From: Komagataeibacter saccharivorans
GTDB lineage: Bacteria > Pseudomonadota > Alphaproteobacteria > Acetobacterales > Acetobacteraceae
Assembly: GCF_003207825.1 (NCBI RefSeq)
Contig: NZ_NKTY01000002.1
Coordinates: forward strand, 62,001 to 126,000
Reading direction: 5' to 3'
DNA: 64,000 bases
Under the pieces are notes generated by a model. The model was given only the letters and a program-made list of their open reading frames with translations. It was not told where the DNA came from and did not search any database. The first letter of the stretch is position 1. Each line of letters begins with the position of its first letter. Both the position numbers and the translations under genes were made by a program. Shown in pieces: positions 27,537-36,269 of the stretch.

Positions 27537-28640
27537 CTAGTAAAGCAGATGGGTGTGATGAAACCAGATGACCGTAAACACCAGCAGCGTAACACAGAAA
27601 AACGCCACTACCGTCCTGCGGGTCGCAGGACGCCTGTCCATCAGCCACGCATATACGATCATGAAAAAGAAAGGGTTCGCCATAACGATGCGATGGATGG
27701 ACACAAGGCCGGATGAAGAGGCCACCAGAAACGTGACCAGCAGCACCGTTGCCTCCAGATAGAGTTTCTTCCGGAACCCTTCGTAAATCACCAGCACGTC
27801 CACCAGCGCCGCAATCACCAGATTGAGGTGGGTTTTATGGGTAATATTGTACCATGCCCAGTAGCCGGGAAAATGAAAGACCCGGTGCCACGCAATCTGC
27901 ACATGCGAAAACGCCAGGCTGTCACCCATAAAATAATAGAGGTAGATCATGAACAGTGAGATGCCGGTCCCACCAGCCGTGACCAGCAGGGCCGCATTCG
28001 TGACAGGCGCCGCAAGTAAGGCCAGACGCTGCCCGCCCCTGTTCCCCGATGTCTGCCGCCATGCGTTGAACAGGTAGAATACGGCAAATGTCAGCACGCA
28101 TAATATGCCAGTCGGCCGGGTCAGGCACAGAAGCAGGGCACAGAGCGACGCCACGAAAAAGCGGTTATTCAGGACCGACCATGCCATTCCCATAAGGAAC
28201 AGCCCGAACATGCATTCGCTATACTGTATCCTGAACCATAGTGTGGCCGGGAAGGTAAAGAAGAACACGAAGTAGAAGCGGTAATCAACCGGCCCCCATT
28301 TCCTGTTCTGGTACAGGTAGCACAGACAGGCCACAACAGGCAGCAGCATGGCGTTCAGGATCATACCTGCGGCTTCCACCGACACGCCAGTCAGATGCGC
28401 CATCCCCCGGATGGAAAGGGGAAAAGCAGGAAAGAACGCCCAGTTCGCCTCCCCCAGCCAACGCGCAGCGAGGGAGGGAGCATGTTCGTATCCCTGCCGG
28501 GCAATACGCATGTAGGCGTCGAAACAGTCCCACTGGCACGATGCCGCGACAACCCCGCCAGAAGGCAGGGCCAATACCGCAACGCAGGCAAGCACCACAA
28601 CATGCACAAGAAGAAGGTAAGCCCAGATTCTGGTTTTCAT
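27537..28640 (-). CDS. PIG-V-like mannosyltransferase family membrane protein
   Basis: A 367-residue membrane protein with about nine to ten hydrophobic helices, resembling the PIG-V/GPI-mannosyltransferase 2 family (GT-C fold). The first luminal-side loop has the family-like WDCFDAYMRIARQGY, and a second loop has ANWAFFPAFPLS, both typical of PIG-V relatives; FRIQYSECMFGLFLMG also matches. Such enzymes use a polyprenyl-phosphate sugar, mannose in the eukaryotic case, on the outer face of the membrane. It is part of a minus-strand run with GT22 and GT2 genes, and a 73-residue partner follows at once. Confidence 0.7.
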   Translation of the reverse strand: MKTRIWAYLLLVHVVVLACVAVLALPSGGVVAASCQWDCFDAYMRIARQGYEHAPSLAARWLGEANWAFFPAFPLSIRGMAHLTGVSVEAAGMILNAMLLPVVACLCYLYQNRKWGPVDYRFYFVFFFTFPATLWFRIQYSECMFGLFLMGMAWSVLNNRFFVASLCALLLCLTRPTGILCVLTFAVFYLFNAWRQTSGNRGGQRLALLAAPVTNAALLVTAGGTGISLFMIYLYYFMGDSLAFSHVQIAWHRVFHFPGYWAWYNITHKTHLNLVIAALVDVLVIYEGFRKKLYLEATVLLVTFLVASSSGLVSIHRIVMANPFFFMIVYAWLMDRRPATRRTVVAFFCVTLLVFTVIWFHHTHLLY

Positions 28641-28938
28641 ATAGGTTCCGATTACTGCCCTGCAGACCCGCTTCAGATAACTGACACCTGATGAAAGGCA
28701 CAGAGATTGCCTACGCCGCCCGTGAAGGGAGCACGGAAGAATCCGGTTTTATGCCCGGCCTGAAATGCACCGACGGTCATGCGCCTCCCGAGTGGCAGAA
28801 CCCAGCCACCGGGGCGCAAAGGAAAAACAGCTTTACCGCCATAATAGACACACAGGCCCATAAGGCGTTTTGCATCCCCGATACCCACAACAATACCGCG
28901 GCGCACCCGGCTCCTGATCCCCGCAGCAGCTACGTATC

Positions 28939-30450
28939 TCACAGCTTCCCGATCCCCTGATGTATCCTGCTTTCATAAATGGTCATGCCCTGACTGAACT
29001 GGTCATAATCAGGCGGCGCAGTACAGGCTGGCGCGACGCGGAAAAGGCAGAATTCCCGTCGACAGGCAATGGCGGAATCCTCGGGTGGGGATGACCAGGC
29101 CCGGCCATAAGTTATGATGTAGTTATAACCACCCGACAGGGCGGCAAGGGATGGCCCGTCACCGGCGAAGTAGATCGGGACATCCCGGCGGCTGAAATAG
29201 GAATACCCCCCCGTATGGGCCCATTCGCCCCGCACGGGAAACGCCAGCCCACAGAGGTCCTTCTGCCGTGCCGCCACCTGCTGCAAATGGATCAGGGCAT
29301 TACTGTTGCGGATACGGGCAAGGTAATTTTGCTGTACAAAGCCGGACAGCGACACGATGGCCAGCCCCATCATGGCCCAATGCCCCGGACGCAGGACGGA
29401 AACATGATCCATCCACTCACCAAACCGCATGGCCGCCACCGCAAGCAGAAGCGGAATGGCGCCATAAATGAACGAGGGTTCCTTATGCCCGATCACTGAA
29501 TGGGAAAGGATGATTATCCCCGCCACTGCGGAAGGCATGGGGAACTGACGGCATCCGCGCAGGAAAAAGAACGCGACAATGGCAAAACCGACCTGCCATC
29601 GGCCCAACAGATCGACAATATAGAAATAGAATGGGGCCGTTCCATAAGTGGCGGCGATGTTCTGCCCGATATTGGCATGTACATTACGGAAAACAGATCC
29701 AAAGAACGTACCGGACGTATGCAGGTCCACCAGACCGTAACCGGCTACAGGCAAGGCAGAAGCGACAGCCATAAGCGCCACGACAGCGGGGCGACGCCGG
29801 AGCCACCAGGCCATCCACGCCAGCGCGAGAAGGCCAGCGGGCATAAGCTGGAACCGCAGTCCTGCGCCACAGCCGATAAAGAACGCAGCCGCCCCATACA
29901 GGGCGACATCATAGGATCGACGCCATGAAACCGTAAACGCACCGGCGGACGGCAATGCGTGGGCTACCACCCCCAGAAGCGTGCCCAGCGCCAGCAGATT
30001 GCCGCCCAGCACCTCCGTCGTCGTACGCGAAGCGCCCAGCACAAGATCCGGCCACAGGGCACCGACAAGGCCGCAGGCCACCAGCCCTGTCCGCCCCGCC
30101 ACAATTGCCCCCAGCGCCATGAAGACCGCAACAAGCCCCAGCGACAGGACACACAGGATACCCTGTATCCACAAAGGGGAATGACCAAGTCCGAGCGCGT
30201 CGGTTACACGCCACACCCCGGCGATCATATCCGGAAAGAGCCAGTTCCGGATACCGGCCTGCCATTCCCATGTCGTCACGCCATGACCGGTCAGTAAACG
30301 ATGGGCAGGTTCAAGGGTCTGGAAGACTTCATCAGCCCGCAGGGCGGCAGGATAGAAATACGGTATCGAAAACCGATACAAAAAAGAAATAACAAATATG
30401 AATATTATGAAGGATACATTTATCCCGTTATTCTTTTTCATATCCCACAT
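28939..30450 (-). CDS. Alg9-like mannosyltransferase (GT22-type, GT-C fold)
   Basis: A 503-residue polytopic membrane protein. After helix 1 it has RADEVFQTLEPAHRLLTGHG followed by TTWEWQAGIR, which matches the GT22 (Alg9/Alg12/PIG-B) signature of an acidic loop and a TWEW motif. The N-terminal part is AT-rich compared with its neighbours. About ten helices run to residue 390, then a soluble C-terminal domain with several Cys follows. The predicted reaction is transfer of a hexose from polyprenyl-phosphate to a lipid or protein acceptor outside the cytoplasm; mannose is inferred from the family. ATG 30450 or ATG 30441 may be the start; both have weak ribosome-binding sites. Gaps of about 240-300 bases separate it from its neighbours. 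Confidence 0.75.
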   Translation of the reverse strand: MWDMKKNNGINVSFIIFIFVISFLYRFSIPYFYPAALRADEVFQTLEPAHRLLTGHGVTTWEWQAGIRNWLFPDMIAGVWRVTDALGLGHSPLWIQGILCVLSLGLVAVFMALGAIVAGRTGLVACGLVGALWPDLVLGASRTTTEVLGGNLLALGTLLGVVAHALPSAGAFTVSWRRSYDVALYGAAAFFIGCGAGLRFQLMPAGLLALAWMAWWLRRRPAVVALMAVASALPVAGYGLVDLHTSGTFFGSVFRNVHANIGQNIAATYGTAPFYFYIVDLLGRWQVGFAIVAFFFLRGCRQFPMPSAVAGIIILSHSVIGHKEPSFIYGAIPLLLAVAAMRFGEWMDHVSVLRPGHWAMMGLAIVSLSGFVQQNYLARIRNSNALIHLQQVAARQKDLCGLAFPVRGEWAHTGGYSYFSRRDVPIYFAGDGPSLAALSGGYNYIITYGRAWSSPPEDSAIACRREFCLFRVAPACTAPPDYDQFSQGMTIYESRIHQGIGKL

Positions 30451-30694
30451 TCATTTTTCATTATGAATTGAGCCGGTCCGTAGAAAAAATATGGTCCCTT
30501 CTCATCGGGTCCGGGAACGTTCCTGAACTGACGGATTGCTCTGCCCCGGTTCTTCTGGGTCGCCGACAGGCTGGCGGTCCGTAAAATACCCCCTTCCGGT
30601 CACTACTCTGTTGCATAAGGAAGGAGACCAGTTCTCAGGTGGAACAGGAAATCTTATGCGGTATATGAAAAAACACCCCTGCCGGGTCTTATCG

Positions 30695-31486
30695 TCACGA
30701 TGACGGCTGGCGTGAGACGCGGCTGTTTTTCCTGAGCATGTGGTGCACAATCATATGCGCGAACTGGAACAGGACTTTCTGGTCCATCTTGCTTTCCCCC
30801 ACGTTACGGGTACGGAAGACAAATGGCAGTTCGATGACCTTGGGGGAGGTTTTCTGGACCATCAGCATATCCAGCAGGATCTTGAACCCGGTGCCCGACA
30901 GGTCGCTGACGGACTGGACAAACAGATCGCGGCGGGCTGCGAAAAAGCCGCTCATCGGGTCCTTGACACGCACCGGCAGGCAGAACTGCGCAAGCCGGAT
31001 TCCGGCATTGGACAGGAACAGCCGCCAGCTATTGGCAAGGCCGCTGTTATCACCACCTTCGACATGACGGCTGCCGATGGCCACGTCATATCCATTGCGG
31101 GTTATGGCATCAGCCATCTGTTCCAGCAGGGTTTCGTCATGCTGCAGGTCCCCGTCCATCACCGCCACCACGGGGGCAGAGGATGACAGTATCCCTTCAA
31201 TCACGGCCGATGAAAGCCCGCGCCGCCCAACCCGCAGGATGCCGCGTACCCGGCTGTCCATCTGCGCCAGACGCCACACCTCGTCTATGGTGCCATCAGG
31301 GGAACTGTCATCGACAAAGATCTGTTCCCAGTCATAACGGGTCACCGCACGCGCAACGCCATTGAACAGGGGTTCTATATTGCCCCGTTCATTATAGCAG
31401 GGAATGATGATGCTGAGGGCTGGCCCCGGGCGGGCTGTTTTCACTTCATGCGCTGACTGCGGCACGGGTTCAGGAGAAACTTGCAT
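30695..31486 (-). CDS. GT2 glycosyltransferase, polyprenol-phosphate mannose synthase-like
   Basis: A 263-residue family-2 glycosyltransferase close in layout to Dpm1/Ppm1. The N-terminal strand is LSIIIPCYNERGNIEPLF, then FVDDSSPDGT, GLSSAVIEGI and the metal-binding MDGDLQHDE; the LPFVFRTRNVGESKM segment near residue 225 matches dolichol-phosphate mannose synthases. It lacks the C-terminal membrane helices of GtrB/Ppm2 types, so it should be a soluble or peripheral enzyme making polyprenyl-phosphate-hexose at the inner face. This would supply the two GT-C enzymes downstream. The gene begins the cluster, next to tRNA-Pro. Confidence 0.8.
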   Translation of the reverse strand: MQVSPEPVPQSAHEVKTARPGPALSIIIPCYNERGNIEPLFNGVARAVTRYDWEQIFVDDSSPDGTIDEVWRLAQMDSRVRGILRVGRRGLSSAVIEGILSSSAPVVAVMDGDLQHDETLLEQMADAITRNGYDVAIGSRHVEGGDNSGLANSWRLFLSNAGIRLAQFCLPVRVKDPMSGFFAARRDLFVQSVSDLSGTGFKILLDMLMVQKTSPKVIELPFVFRTRNVGESKMDQKVLFQFAHMIVHHMLRKNSRVSRQPSS

Positions 31487-31615
31487 AATTCAGCGATGTC
31501 CCGGGGATTAACATACGGATACAGGCACGCTGCAATGGCAACGCGCCCCCTTATCACTCGGCGTGGGAAGGTAAAACATTTCCCCCCTTGCCGCAACATG
31601 AGCAGGGCCACCGGT

Positions 31616-31656
31616 ACAAACAGAAACAGGCCGGTTACCTTACGGTAACCGGCCTG
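31616..31656 (-). terminator. Terminator after tRNA-Pro
   Basis: A perfect 13-bp inverted repeat (CAGGCCGGTTACC with GGTAACCGGCCTG, loop TTAC) just beyond the 3' end of tRNA-Pro, followed on the minus strand by TTTCTGTTTG. It would end the tRNA transcript. Confidence 0.85.
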
Positions 31657-31662
31657 CAAAAC

Positions 31663-31739
31663 TGGTCGGAGTGAGAGGATTCGAACCTCCGGCCCCTGCG
31701 TCCCGAACACAGTGCTCTACCAGGCTGAGCTACACTCCG
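31663..31739 (-). tRNA. tRNA-Pro (anticodon CGG)
   Basis: A 77-nt cloverleaf with encoded CCA. The acceptor is CGGAGTG with CACTCCG, the D arm GCTC/GAGC, the anticodon stem CTGTG/CGCAG with loop TTCGGGA (anticodon CGG), and the T arm GGAGG-TTCGAAT-CCTCT. It is followed by a 13-bp terminator hairpin. It marks one edge of the mannosyltransferase gene group. Confidence 0.95.
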
Positions 31740-31794
31740 TTGCAGGCGGCTATACAAGCCCATGCCCCTTTACGCAAGGGGAAGATGAAAAGAT

Positions 31795-32379
31795 TTACAA
31801 TGTCGTGACCCTGTCACGCGCGTCACTACGGGCCGGCAGTTCAGCCAGCGTCGCCATAAGTGCCGCCACATCGGGCACCACTTCGAACAGCGCGCGGGCC
31901 GTAGGGGCTGCGAAACCATCAGCGATGCTGGCATCGACCAGCGCCAGCAGCGGGTCCGCCCAGCCGGAGATATTGACGATGTAGATGGGCTTGTCATGCT
32001 GGCGAAGCTGCCGCCAGGTCATGATCTCGATCGTCTCGTCAAACGTGCCAAGGCCACCGGGCATCACCACAAAGGCATCGGATGCCTCGAACATCAGCGC
32101 CTTGCGCTCATGCATGCTTTCCGTCACGGTCAGGTCCGTCACCCCTTCATGCATGATCTCGCGCGTGTGCAGGAAGGAAGGGATAACCCCGGTAACGGCC
32201 CCGCCAGCCGCCAGCGTTGCATCCGCCACGGTGCCCATAAGCCCGACATGGCCCCCACCATAAACCAGCCGCAAACCGGCCTGCCCCAGTGCCGTGCCCA
32301 GTTCGCGGGCTTGCGCCGCGTATTCCGCCCGCGCCCCGAAACGCGATCCACAAAAAACGGCAACAGATGAAATCTGCAT
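31795..32379 (-). CDS. LOG family protein (TIGR00730 type)
   Basis: A 194-residue Rossmann-fold protein of the LOG/TIGR00730 family, many members of which hydrolyse nucleoside 5'-monophosphates such as cytokinin riboside phosphates. It shows SVAVFCGSR at the start, YGGGHVGLMG, and the signature MPGGLGTFDE (PGGxGTxxE) near residue 114, with a Met-Phe-Glu-x-Ser (MFEASD) before it. Full length. ATG 32379 lies about 50 bases after the end of the MFS gene on the same strand, so they may be co-transcribed. Bacterial in vivo roles are mostly unknown. Confidence 0.88.
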   Translation of the reverse strand: MQISSVAVFCGSRFGARAEYAAQARELGTALGQAGLRLVYGGGHVGLMGTVADATLAAGGAVTGVIPSFLHTREIMHEGVTDLTVTESMHERKALMFEASDAFVVMPGGLGTFDETIEIMTWRQLRQHDKPIYIVNISGWADPLLALVDASIADGFAAPTARALFEVVPDVAALMATLAELPARSDARDRVTTL

Positions 32380-32427
32380 TTATCCAGCTCAGCTCCCGCA
32401 GCTATGTCACTTTGCCCGCACCACCCT

Positions 32428-33630
32428 TCAGCGGGGCAGAAATTTCAGCGCAATGGTCGCACCCACACCGGCGAACGTAAACAGGGCGGAGACAAGAAAC
32501 AGCGCGCCATATCCCATTGTCTGGATCACCAAGCCCAGCAGCGGCCCCGACAGGCCCACGGCTATATCAAGGAAAACGGAAAACGCACCCAGCGCCGAAC
32601 CCCTGTTTTCCGGCCCGACCCGGGCCACCGCCAGCACCCCCATGGCAGGAAAGACCAGTGAGAAACCGGCCCCCGTCAGCGCGGCCCCCAGTGCTGCCCC
32701 GGGCACGCTGTCACACTGCCACAGAACGACCAGTCCCAGCGTTTCCACCACAAGCGATACAAGGGCGACCACCAGCCCGCCGCGCCGGTCGATCTGGCGG
32801 GCGAACAGGAAGCGCATGAGGCTGAACATGACCCCGAACCCGGTCAGCGCCACGGCAGCCCCCTGCCAGTGATTATGGGCATAGAACAGGGCCAGACAGG
32901 CGGAAATCGTGCCAAACCCCACCGAACCGCAGGCCAGCACGATTCCATGCGGCAGGACGCGCATGAACACGGCCTTGAATGGCATGGGCGGCCCCTTGCC
33001 GGGCACCGGGGGCACCGGTTCATACCGGCGGGCCAGCACGAACCCGAACAGGGTAAGGGCGGCGGATAACAGCCCCACCATGGTCAGGCCGCCAAATGGC
33101 AGGGGCAGGCCGGACAGGACCTGACCAATGGGCGCGCCCAGCGCGATCCCGCCATAGGATGTAACCCCATTCCAGGAGATGACCTGCGCGGTCCGCGCCG
33201 CGCCTACGCGGCCGATATTCCACATGATGGCGCCCGTGGCGGTCCAGCTTTCCCCGATCCCGAGCAGGATGCGGCTCAGGATCAGCAATCCCATGGACAG
33301 CGCGGCAAAATGCATGAGGGCGCCGGACAGAAGCAGCATGACCCCCGACAGCGTGCAGATGGCCAGCCCCCGGACAACGGTGGGCTTGGCCCCCAGGCGG
33401 TCCGTCTGCCGCCCCGCACTGGCGCGCGAAGCGAATGTCGCCAGATACTGCACGGATACGGCCAGCCCCGCCAGAACGGTATTGTAGCCCAGCACCTGAT
33501 TTACAAAAACCGGAATGACCGCCATCGGCAGGCCGATATCGATATAGCACAGGAGGTTGAACAGCACGACGGCCAGTATCCGCCGTGTATGGGACACCGA
33601 TGATGCCTGCGAGCCGGACATGATACGCAT
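32428..33630 (-). CDS. MFS transporter (YhhS-like)
   Basis: A 400-residue major facilitator with 12 predicted helices. It starts with LAVVLFNLLCYIDIGLPMAVIPVFV, with motif A as GRQTDRLGAKPTVVRG after helix 2 and a central loop (RRYEPVPPVPGKGPP) between the halves. The sequence resembles the YhhS group of uncharacterised drug/arabinose-exporter-like carriers. The start is taken at ATG 33630, where GGAG lies just upstream; the open frame extends 31 codons further without support. It is divergent from the Nudix gene. The substrate is unknown. Confidence 0.85.
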   Translation of the reverse strand: MRIMSGSQASSVSHTRRILAVVLFNLLCYIDIGLPMAVIPVFVNQVLGYNTVLAGLAVSVQYLATFASRASAGRQTDRLGAKPTVVRGLAICTLSGVMLLLSGALMHFAALSMGLLILSRILLGIGESWTATGAIMWNIGRVGAARTAQVISWNGVTSYGGIALGAPIGQVLSGLPLPFGGLTMVGLLSAALTLFGFVLARRYEPVPPVPGKGPPMPFKAVFMRVLPHGIVLACGSVGFGTISACLALFYAHNHWQGAAVALTGFGVMFSLMRFLFARQIDRRGGLVVALVSLVVETLGLVVLWQCDSVPGAALGAALTGAGFSLVFPAMGVLAVARVGPENRGSALGAFSVFLDIAVGLSGPLLGLVIQTMGYGALFLVSALFTFAGVGATIALKFLPR

Positions 33631-33815
33631 ACACTCCACGAACTGAGAAACAGGCGCCCCGGCCGGCGCGCGCGTGACGGCAATCCTGACCTGCCTGAGA
33701 AAATGGCTTTGTAACGAAAGCACAATACGGATTAAGGAAAAATCTTAAAAACCCGGGCGATCACCTTTAGCCCTACACAATCTCCTGTGCGGGACGCAAA
33801 CGGGCGGCACGGGGC

Positions 33816-34415
33816 ATGATGACACAGGATGCACGCCACATGACGCAATCCCCAACACCCGATGCGGGTGGATACATCACCGTCTCCAGCCGCGTGGCCT
33901 ATGAAAACCCATGGACGCGCGTGAGGGAGGACATCATCATCCGCCCCGATGGCAGGCAGGGCCTGTACGGCGTGGTGGAACGGGGCGATTTTGTCGTGAT
34001 CCTGCCGTTATGGAACGATACCGACGGCCCGCGCGTGACCCTTATCCGCCAGTACCGCTATCCTGTGCGGAAACGGATGTGGGAACTGCCCATGGGCATG
34101 TGGGAACACCGCCCCGATGCCGCCCCCGATGAGGTCGCACGCGGCGAACTGCGCGAGGAAACCGGCCTTGTCGCTGATACGATGCGCGATGCCGGCCTGC
34201 TGTACCAGGGTGCGGGCATCACCACCCAGAAGGGCCGTGTTTACCTTGCCACCGGCCTGCGGCAGGGTCCGCACCAGCGCGAGGAAACGGAAGCCGACAT
34301 TACCTGCCATACCGTAACCCTGCCGGAAATGGAGGCGATGATTACGGATGGACGCATTACCTGCATGGTCACAATTGCCGCATTCGGGCTGATCCGGGCA
34401 CGCGGCTGGATCTAG
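33816..34415 (+). CDS. NUDIX hydrolase (ADP-ribose pyrophosphatase-like)
   Basis: A 199-residue Nudix protein. Strand elements YGVVERGDFVVILPL and VTLIRQYRYPVRKRMWELPMGM match the ADP-ribose pyrophosphatase/NudF group. The Nudix box ends with GELREETGL, keeping the catalytic glutamates (E..EE), but the usual Arg before them is Gly and the loop before it is about two residues longer than the consensus. The substrate is probably a nucleoside diphosphate sugar. Two other Met codons at the start (33819, 33840) are alternatives. Confidence 0.85.
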   Translation: MMTQDARHMTQSPTPDAGGYITVSSRVAYENPWTRVREDIIIRPDGRQGLYGVVERGDFVVILPLWNDTDGPRVTLIRQYRYPVRKRMWELPMGMWEHRPDAAPDEVARGELREETGLVADTMRDAGLLYQGAGITTQKGRVYLATGLRQGPHQREETEADITCHTVTLPEMEAMITDGRITCMVTIAAFGLIRARGWI

Positions 34416-34432
34416 CCGCGCGACGGGATGCT

Positions 34433-35167
34433 CTACCTGCACAAGGGCGCGAGGTAACGCTCCAGATTAACGCGCAGCGGCATAAGATAGGTGTTGCCGC
34501 CCGCCTGCGCGACTGCCGCCATCATCTGGCGGGCGAAGGCAATGTTCGCCTCCAGCGTCGGCTCAAAGTCCGGAGGGAAAATGACGTGGTTCGTCGTTTC
34601 CCAGTACGAGCGCGATTTTGGGCCGACTACCGGGGAAATGCCCCAGAACACGTTTTCCCCATGCAGCCAGTTCATACACAGATCCAGCATGCGCATGTCG
34701 AATACGGGCTGGGTAAACAATCCCGCCGCCCCGGCATCCTTCTTGCGCGCAACGGCTTCCATTTCCTGATACGGCGCACGGCGGTAAGGATCGAAGGCGG
34801 CATAGACCGTCAGGTGCGGTGCCTCACGGCGATAACGGGCGATCACGCTTTCGCTGGTATTGGGATAGGTACGGTGCTTCAGGTCCGATGGCGGATCGCC
34901 CTGCACCACCAGCACTTCGGTCAGGCCCTCATCATCCGCGCCGGGCAGCGGCGCATTGGGGGCAATGTCGATTGCGCGTATATGCGGGATCACGCGGGGA
35001 AAGACCGGCCGGATCAGGGTCGCGGCTTCCCAGCTTCGCAGCGGAAAGCGCAGCAGATCGGGGATATTGATCATCTGCGCATCGGGAAAACACTGACGGA
35101 CCTCATGGGCGTCACGCAGCAGCGTTTCGGAATCGCGCGGGATCAGTTCAACAGACGTCAGGGTCAT
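34433..35167 (-). CDS. Short methylenetetrahydrofolate reductase-like protein
   Basis: A 244-residue TIM-barrel protein that resembles MTHFR/MetF: SVELIPRD in place of the usual SFEFFPP start, VQGDPP, YRREAPHLTVYAAFDP, and GLFTQPVFDMRMLD corresponding to the MetF TQ-hydrophobic-D motif. It is about 40-50 residues shorter than standard MetF. The reaction, by family, would be 5,10-methylene-THF to 5-methyl-THF using FAD. It starts two bases beyond the folD stop, so the two folate C1 enzymes are translationally coupled. A divergent function is possible. Confidence 0.7.
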   Translation of the reverse strand: MTLTSVELIPRDSETLLRDAHEVRQCFPDAQMINIPDLLRFPLRSWEAATLIRPVFPRVIPHIRAIDIAPNAPLPGADDEGLTEVLVVQGDPPSDLKHRTYPNTSESVIARYRREAPHLTVYAAFDPYRRAPYQEMEAVARKKDAGAAGLFTQPVFDMRMLDLCMNWLHGENVFWGISPVVGPKSRSYWETTNHVIFPPDFEPTLEANIAFARQMMAAVAQAGGNTYLMPLRVNLERYLAPLCR

Positions 35168-35168
35168 T

Positions 35169-36083
35169 TCACGCCGTCCGCTTTTCAACAATCACCCGTG
35201 CCGCATCAAGCGTGTTGCGCAGCAGGCAGGCAATCGTCATGGGACCGACCCCACCGGGCACAGGCGTAATGAGGCCCGCATGCTGCACGGCTTCGTCAAA
35301 TTTCACGTCGCCCACCAACCGTGTCTTGCCTGACGGCAGGGTGACACGCGATATGCCCACGTCAATCACGGTGGCACCGGGCTTGATCCAGTCACCGCGC
35401 ACCAGTTCACGCACCCCCGTCGCCACGACAAGGATGTCCGCCTGCCGTGCAAGGGCCGCCGTATCGCGGGTATCGATATGGGCAACGGTTACGGTGCAGC
35501 CTTCATGCAGCAGCAGTTCCGCCATGGGACGGCCCACAAGATTGGACGCACCGATCACCAGCGCGTCCTTGCCACGCATGTCCCCCACGTAATGACGCAG
35601 CAGCAGCAGGCAGCCCAGCGGCGTGCAGGGCACGATACCGGGCAGGCCCAGCGCAAGCCGCCCCGCATTGACCACCCCCAGCCCGTCCACATCCTTTTCG
35701 GGCAGGATGGCGTTGGTCACCGCAACCGGGTCCAGCCCGGCTGGCAGCGGCAACTGCACCAGAATACCATGGATTTCCGGATCGGCATTCAGTCGGGCAA
35801 TCAGGCCCAGCAGTTCTTCCTGTGATGTGGTCGCGGGCAGCATATGCATGAACGAACGCATGCCTGCCCGATGGGTCTGCAGCGCCTTGTTGCGCACATA
35901 GACCTCACTGGCCGGATCATTTCCCACCAGCACGACCGCAAGACCGGGTGTGACATGGTGACGGTCATAGAAGGCGCGGACTTCGGTGGCGATATCCTGC
36001 GTCAGGCGGGCGGCAAATCCCTTTCCATCAATCAGGCGCGCGCCAGATGGTTCCTGCGCATCGGATACTGCTGGGCCGGTCAT
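35169..36083 (-). CDS. folD: bifunctional 5,10-methylene-THF dehydrogenase/cyclohydrolase
   Basis: Interconverts methylene-, methenyl- and 10-formyl-tetrahydrofolate. The protein of about 304 residues has [21 protein letters not shown] with the catalytic lysine, the [10 protein letters not shown] glutamine and aspartate motif, [15 protein letters not shown], and the NADP-binding [15 protein letters not shown]; it ends with [22 protein letters not shown] 36083 is chosen since GGAGG lies four bases before it; ATG 36086 and 36104 are close alternatives. It heads a folD-metF-like pair on the minus strand. Confidence 0.95.
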   Translation of the reverse strand: MTGPAVSDAQEPSGARLIDGKGFAARLTQDIATEVRAFYDRHHVTPGLAVVLVGNDPASEVYVRNKALQTHRAGMRSFMHMLPATTSQEELLGLIARLNADPEIHGILVQLPLPAGLDPVAVTNAILPEKDVDGLGVVNAGRLALGLPGIVPCTPLGCLLLLRHYVGDMRGKDALVIGASNLVGRPMAELLLHEGCTVTVAHIDTRDTAALARQADILVVATGVRELVRGDWIKPGATVIDVGISRVTLPSGKTRLVGDVKFDEAVQHAGLITPVPGGVGPMTIACLLRNTLDAARVIVEKRTA

Positions 36084-36209
36084 CATCCCTCCGGAAAGAA
36101 ACATGGCAATGCGAGCAGATAAGGCAAGAAGCTACCGGGCGACAATCATTGCCTGCGGGTTTTCTGGCGCAAACGTTAAAAAAAATTTCCCTGTACCGTC
36201 ACCGCACAT

Positions 36210-36240
36210 AAAAAATGGCCGGGACGTCGCCGCCCCGGCC
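36210..36240 (-). terminator. Terminator of the degP-like gene
   Basis: GGCCGGG and CCCGGCC form a 7-bp stem with a nine-to-ten-base loop (36217-36240). On the minus strand, the direction of the protease gene ending at 36270, it is followed by ATTTTTTATG. A typical intrinsic terminator. Confidence 0.85.
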
Positions 36241-36269
36241 ACCACGCGAACCGACTGATCGGGGATGAC

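Noticed and set aside
28641-28938. Open frames on both strands in the gap between the PIG-V-like and GT22 genes
   Set aside because: Neither has a ribosome-binding site or protein-like sequence.
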